9,147 nucleotides of DNA, from the NCBI GenBank assembly GCA_029778515.1, contig JAKOQD010000037.1, positions 1-9,147 of the forward strand. The letters are read 5' to 3'. The notes below the pieces were generated by a model. It worked only from the letters and a program-made list of their open reading frames with translations, was not told the DNA's origin and searched no databases. The DNA is from Actinomycetes bacterium (lineage in GTDB: Bacteria; Actinomycetota; Actinomycetes; Propionibacteriales; Propionibacteriaceae). Of this stretch, positions 6,383 to 9,147 are shown one piece after another (position 1 is the stretch's first letter; each line of letters begins with the position of its first letter). The position numbers and the translations under genes were made by a program.

Positions 6383-7510
6383 TCACACGAGCGGGAGGCG
6401 CAGACCGGCGAGCAGCTGGCCGTTCCAGATCTCGGCCTTGATCTCGCCCGGACGTACGGCGTAAACCTCACCGCCGTTGGCGAGCACCAGCAACGCGATC
6501 TCAGCGAGCAGGTTGTCGCCGTCCGCGGCGAAGCTGACCGCGCCGGTCTCGGGATCGAGCGAGCCACGCACGTCGGCGGTCAGGTCGTAGTACAGCGTCC
6601 CGACCGCGCCTGCGGCGGCGGCCCGTGCGACCTGGGCGACATCAACGCTGGTAAGGCCGGCGGCGAAGCCGTCACCCAGCCGGTCGGCGGCACGGCTGAG
6701 CCGGCTGCCGGTGAGTTCGCCGATGCGCTCGCGGATCGCCGCGTCGATCTGGTCCGGGCGCAGCTCGTCGGCAGCACCCGGCACCAGCACCACTTCGCCG
6801 GGCAGGCCGTGCGCCTGCACCATCGAAGCCAGCGGCTCGTTGGCGAACAGGAACAGCGGCAGCTCAGCGTGCCGGTCCAAGTGGCCGAGCTCCTCGCGAA
6901 CGGAGTTCGCCACCACCTGGGCGTAGCGGTCGAGGAGCACCTTCTGGCCCTCGTCGCCACCGAGGCGGCGCAGCAGTTGGCGTCCACGAATGCTGGTCCG
7001 GTTGGTCGCGTCCGCTGCGTCCTCGGCATGCTCGCCGACCAGCGGCAGCTCGGCGGCCCGGCTCGACTCGGTGGCCTGCCACAGGTTCCAGCCGTCGCTG
7101 GAGAGGGTGAGCGCGAAGGCCCGCTGCGGGGTGGTGACGGCCCGTACCAGCGGCCCCAGGTCGAAGCTCGTGCCGAAGTGGGTGTGCGCGTCGAAACTGT
7201 TCGGCAGCACATACTCGTCGGCGAAATCGGGGGCGAGGAAGATCACCAGGGAACTGGCGAGGTTGCCCCAGAGTTCGGCGTCGTCGGCGACTGAGTCCCA
7301 CCGCGCGCGGAAGGCTTCTTGCTCGGCGTGACTACGGCCGGCATCCCGCAGGCTGCGGACGGCCTGGTCGACCGCGCTCTTGGCGCTGGTGAACGCCAGT
7401 TCACGGCCGGCGGGAGTGGGCTCGGTGGCCAGGTAGATCGACAGGGCGTCCGGACGCGTTGCGCCAAGAGCCTGCAGGTCTGACGTGGTGGGCAGTTCGT
7501 AATGGATCAT
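6383..7510 (-). CDS. baeRF-type protein (bacterial eRF1-like release factor homologue)
   Basis: 375-residue soluble protein that I place in the bacterial archaeo-eukaryotic release factor (baeRF) superfamily, probably near family 11. Supporting features: the N-terminal DALSIYLATEPTP strand (21-33) typical of these proteins; a central region with ELPLFLFANEPL (216-227) and GEVVLVPG (238-245) as expected of the eRF1 middle domain; and a C-terminal eRF1 domain-3-like segment GAVGTLYYDL (301-310), GDNLLAEIALLVLANGGEVYAV (331-352). There is no GGQ peptidyl-tRNA hydrolysis motif; the nearest string is GGDEGQ at 184-189. Ribosome-associated stress or rescue roles have been proposed for the family but are not established. 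The ATG at 7510 has AAGGAC (7516-7521) six bases before it. It follows the SHOCT gene by 17 bases, so the two are probably co-transcribed. Confidence 0.72.
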   Translation of the reverse strand: MIHYELPTTSDLQALGATRPDALSIYLATEPTPAGRELAFTSAKSAVDQAVRSLRDAGRSHAEQEAFRARWDSVADDAELWGNLASSLVIFLAPDFADEYVLPNSFDAHTHFGTSFDLGPLVRAVTTPQRAFALTLSSDGWNLWQATESSRAAELPLVGEHAEDAADATNRTSIRGRQLLRRLGGDEGQKVLLDRYAQVVANSVREELGHLDRHAELPLFLFANEPLASMVQAHGLPGEVVLVPGAADELRPDQIDAAIRERIGELTGSRLSRAADRLGDGFAAGLTSVDVAQVARAAAAGAVGTLYYDLTADVRGSLDPETGAVSFAADGDNLLAEIALLVLANGGEVYAVRPGEIKAEIWNGQLLAGLRLPLV

Positions 7511-7527
7511 GCTGCGTCCTTAGCTGG

Positions 7528-7917
7528 TCAGGAGAGGATCTTGGCCTTGAGCGCCGCGTACTCATCGGCGGAGAGGGCGCCGGAGTCGAGCAGTGCTTTG
7601 GCCTGGGTGAGTTCCTGGGCGGGTCCGGCGCCGGCGACCGAGCGGATGTAGTCGTCGGTCACGTTCTGCTGCGCCTTGGCCTGGGACGCGGCCCGCTCAG
7701 CCATGCCGCCCCCGCGGGCGATCAGGTATACCAGCGCGGTCAGGAACGGCACGAAGATCAGCAGCAGCAGCCAGACGGCCTTGGCCCAGCCGGAGAGCGC
7801 ACGGTCCCGGAAGAGGTCGCCGATGATGCTGAACAGCGCCATCAGCCAGGCGAAGAACACGAAGATGGTGAAGAACATCCAGACGAAGTCCCAGAGGTTG
7901 GACAGGAATCCGGACAA
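7528..7917 (-). CDS. Two-TM SHOCT-domain protein
   Basis: Small membrane protein, 129 residues. Two TM helices (~10-32, rich in F and W; ~44-67) form a phospholipase-D-N-terminal-like (PLDc_N) hairpin with LSGWAKAVWLLLLIFVPFLTALVYLIARG. A short linker (MAERAASQAKAQQNVTDDY) follows, then a C-terminal SHOCT motif at 100-128 (ELTQAKALLDSGALSADEYAALKAKIL). SHOCT segments are short helical hairpins found at the ends of many bacterial membrane proteins and are thought to mediate oligomerisation; the precise role is unknown. The start is TTG at 7917: GGGAGG (7926-7931) sits eight bases upstream and the protein then begins at the conserved FLSNLWDF part. The longer frame, opening at a GTG at 8034 inside a palindrome, adds an unlikely Arg-rich leader. 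First gene of a likely two-gene unit with the baeRF gene. Confidence 0.85.
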   Translation of the reverse strand: MSGFLSNLWDFVWMFFTIFVFFAWLMALFSIIGDLFRDRALSGWAKAVWLLLLIFVPFLTALVYLIARGGGMAERAASQAKAQQNVTDDYIRSVAGAGPAQELTQAKALLDSGALSADEYAALKAKILS

Positions 7918-7925
7918 GGTGGTTA

Positions 7926-7931
7926 CCTCCC
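7926..7931 (-). promoter_or_regulatory. Shine-Dalgarno deciding a TTG start
   Basis: On the minus strand GGGAGG lies eight bases before TTG (7917-7915). No ATG or GTG in the right frame is near, so this site supports the TTG as the true start of the SHOCT gene and rejects the upstream GTG at 8034. Confidence 0.7.
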
Positions 7932-8027
7932 GATCGGTGGTGAAGGCCTGCTGGCCGGCGGTTGAGGGCGCGCGCAGCAGCAGGCGTCCGCACTCTCGAA
8001 GCCAGACGCGGGACGCGGGCCGCGGTA

Positions 8028-8043
8028 CCCCCACTAGTGGGGG
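8028..8043. promoter_or_regulatory. Perfect 16-bp palindrome upstream of the SHOCT-baeRF unit
   Basis: CCCCCACTAGTGGGGG is identical on both strands. It lies 10 bases beyond the esterase stop and 110 bases upstream of the SHOCT start on the minus strand. The symmetry and C5-N6-G5 layout look like a dimeric regulator's operator. It could instead be a terminator hairpin for the esterase (6-bp stem, 4-base loop), but no T-run follows. The rest of the 7918-8053 gap shows no clear -10/-35 pair. Confidence 0.5.
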
Positions 8044-8053
8044 ATCTGATCGC

Positions 8054-9147
8054 TCAGGGGCGCGGTGGCAGCGACGCGGTCAGTACCTGCTCTGGACGGT
8101 AGGTGTCGGCGGCGTCCGCGCCGAACACTCGGGCGTTCGTGCCGTCCCACTCGGGCCAGCCGGGGTCGCCGTCCCGGATGAAGCGCACCCAGACGGCGTG
8201 CATCTCGTCCGCCAGGTCCTGGGGCGGCTGCGGCCCGAGCGCGGCTGGGACACCTTCGGCGTCCAGCAGGTCCCAGGCGAACGGCAGGTCGATGCAGTGC
8301 GTGGACATCCCCGTGCCAGGTTCCGGCCAGCGGAAGTCGTACAGCCAGGTGCGCTCGGCGTGGGCGTCCGCGCAAGCCAGCGTCGGAACGCGGAAGCTGA
8401 AGTCGGTGACCAACTGGCCGCAGACGTCGGCGGTGGTAGCCAGTTCTGGGTGGCCGGCCACGTACTGCGCCGCCACCTCGGGCGCCACGCCGCCGTCGAC
8501 CAGCGCGCGGACGGGGTCGAGTCCGGCCCACGCCTCGCGCGCCGCGGCGGCCGCGACCGTGAACTCGTGGGCGACGGTCCCCGCCATCAGGTCGACGTCG
8601 CTCCCGATGCCGCGAGCGAGCGCGTCCGCGATTCCGAACGGCAGCACCTCGTCACCGACGGACGGGATGAACGGCAGCCCCAGAGCGCCGCCGGCCAACA
8701 CGCCGGCAACGTATTCGGAAGGATTCGCCGGTGGCGCCCCGTCCATGGGCATCAGCGTCAGCTGCGCGTCGAGAATCGCGTCCTCGCTGAGCTGGGACCA
8801 GCCCGCCCGCGTGGGCTCCACCCCCACAAGCTCGGCGGCCCGTAGGCCGATGTTCTTCGCTTGTTCGACGGTGATGGCCAGGTCGGCACCAGAGTGCGCG
8901 ATCACCCGGGTGAACAGCCCTTTGGCTAGCGGAGATGCCAGCAGCGCCAACACCGAGGAGCCGCCCGCCGACTGTCCGGCGATGGTCACCCGATCGGGGT
9001 CGCCGCCGAAAGCCGCGATGTTGTCCTGCACCCAGCGCAGCCCAGCAAGCTGGTCGAGCAGGCCGCGATTGAGCGGCGCGTCCGCGATCCAGCCGAAGCC
9101 GTCGAAACCGAGCCGGTACGACAACGCCACGGTCACCACGCCGTCCC
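8054..9147 (-). CDS. Type B carboxylesterase (C-terminal part, N-terminus beyond the window)
   Basis: Alpha/beta-hydrolase that hydrolyses carboxylic esters; para-nitrobenzyl esterase/cholinesterase-like family. About 364 residues are visible and the frame stays open to the window edge; family members are ~500 residues, so roughly the first quarter is missing. Numbered from the GTG at 9139: [10 protein letters not shown] (2-11), [22 protein letters not shown] (27-48), nucleophile elbow GQSAGG with S57, acidic member E192 in GTVAHEFT, and His281 in STHCIDLPF, giving the Ser-Glu-His triad. The elbow has Gln where GESAGG is more common. Near the end, [14 protein letters not shown] (320-333) matches the usual C-terminal block. 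GTG 9139 is not the start, since the preceding codons (GDGV) continue the conserved strand. Substrate cannot be told. Whether it shares a transcript with the SHOCT gene is unclear given the 136-base gap and palindrome. Confidence 0.92.
   Translation of the reverse strand, partial: DGVVTVALSYRLGFDGFGWIADAPLNRGLLDQLAGLRWVQDNIAAFGGDPDRVTIAGQSAGGSSVLALLASPLAKGLFTRVIAHSGADLAITVEQAKNIGLRAAELVGVEPTRAGWSQLSEDAILDAQLTLMPMDGAPPANPSEYVAGVLAGGALGLPFIPSVGDEVLPFGIADALARGIGSDVDLMAGTVAHEFTVAAAAAREAWAGLDPVRALVDGGVAPEVAAQYVAGHPELATTADVCGQLVTDFSFRVPTLACADAHAERTWLYDFRWPEPGTGMSTHCIDLPFAWDLLDAEGVPAALGPQPPQDLADEMHAVWVRFIRDGDPGWPEWDGTNARVFGADAADTYRPEQVLTASLPPRP

Noticed and set aside
6284..7294. 336-codon plus-strand frame opposite the baeRF gene
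   Set aside because: Its start lies in the repeat region and its sequence shows only complement bias; the minus-strand protein has recognisable family features and a ribosome binding site.
8024..8046. CsoR-type copper operator at the C5/G5 palindrome
   Set aside because: The C-run/G-run symmetry is reminiscent, but the spacer is ACTAGT and the flanks are not the TA..TA pattern I would expect; no copper gene is nearby.
7676..8845. 389-codon plus-strand frame opposite the SHOCT gene and esterase
   Set aside because: Crosses two unrelated minus-strand genes and has no motifs; the esterase triad on the other strand is clear.
1..9147. CRISPR array, phage, transposon or defence island
   Set aside because: No regularly spaced repeats, no transposase, integrase, nuclease or toxin-like gene; the repeats seen are short dispersed palindromes and one tandem pair.

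Overview
High-GC (roughly 70%), actinomycete-like chromosomal DNA. Pointers are the strong G/C bias at third codon positions, start/stop overlaps between genes, GTG and TTG starts, an actinobacterial-style threonine/serine exporter and NarL-type two-component proteins. Short dispersed palindromes built on 'TCGACAAGCTCGACC' and 'CCTTCGACAGGCTCAGGG' occur twice. From memory these are common in Nocardioides/Microlunatus-like genomes, so Propionibacteriales is my guess, not a proof.

Layout. (A) 1-3270, plus strand: the 3' end of an M17 leucyl aminopeptidase (pepA), a complete glutaminase (glsA) and a ThrE-type Thr/Ser exporter. Both junctions are 1-base TGATG stop/start overlaps. Together the genes read as a peptide-breakdown, amide-hydrolysis and amino-acid-export cluster. 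The first ~60 codons of the exporter ORF are made largely of dispersed palindromic repeats. (B) 3271-3402: short intergenic region with a hairpin beside the next ribosome binding site. (C) 3403-6183, plus strand: a tightly overlapping operon of a NarL/FixJ response regulator, its membrane histidine kinase, and a second membrane protein that resembles a kinase stripped of its phosphoacceptor and ATP-binding motifs. (D) 6184-6382: intergenic space between convergent genes, holding two 55-bp tandem copies and a large hairpin. (E) 6383-7917, minus strand: a two-gene unit of a small two-TM SHOCT-domain protein (TTG start, good Shine-Dalgarno) and a baeRF-type (archaeo-eukaryotic release factor eRF1-like) protein. 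(F) 7918-8053: intergenic, with a perfect 16-bp palindrome. (G) 8054-9147, minus strand: the C-terminal three quarters of a type B carboxylesterase, cut by the window edge.

I see no CRISPR, phage, transposase, tRNA or rRNA, and no recognisable defence system. The items most worth a second look are the pseudokinase-like third gene of the two-component operon, the SHOCT-baeRF pair with its upstream palindrome, and the repeat-derived N-terminus of the ThrE protein, where one repeat seems to sit inside another.
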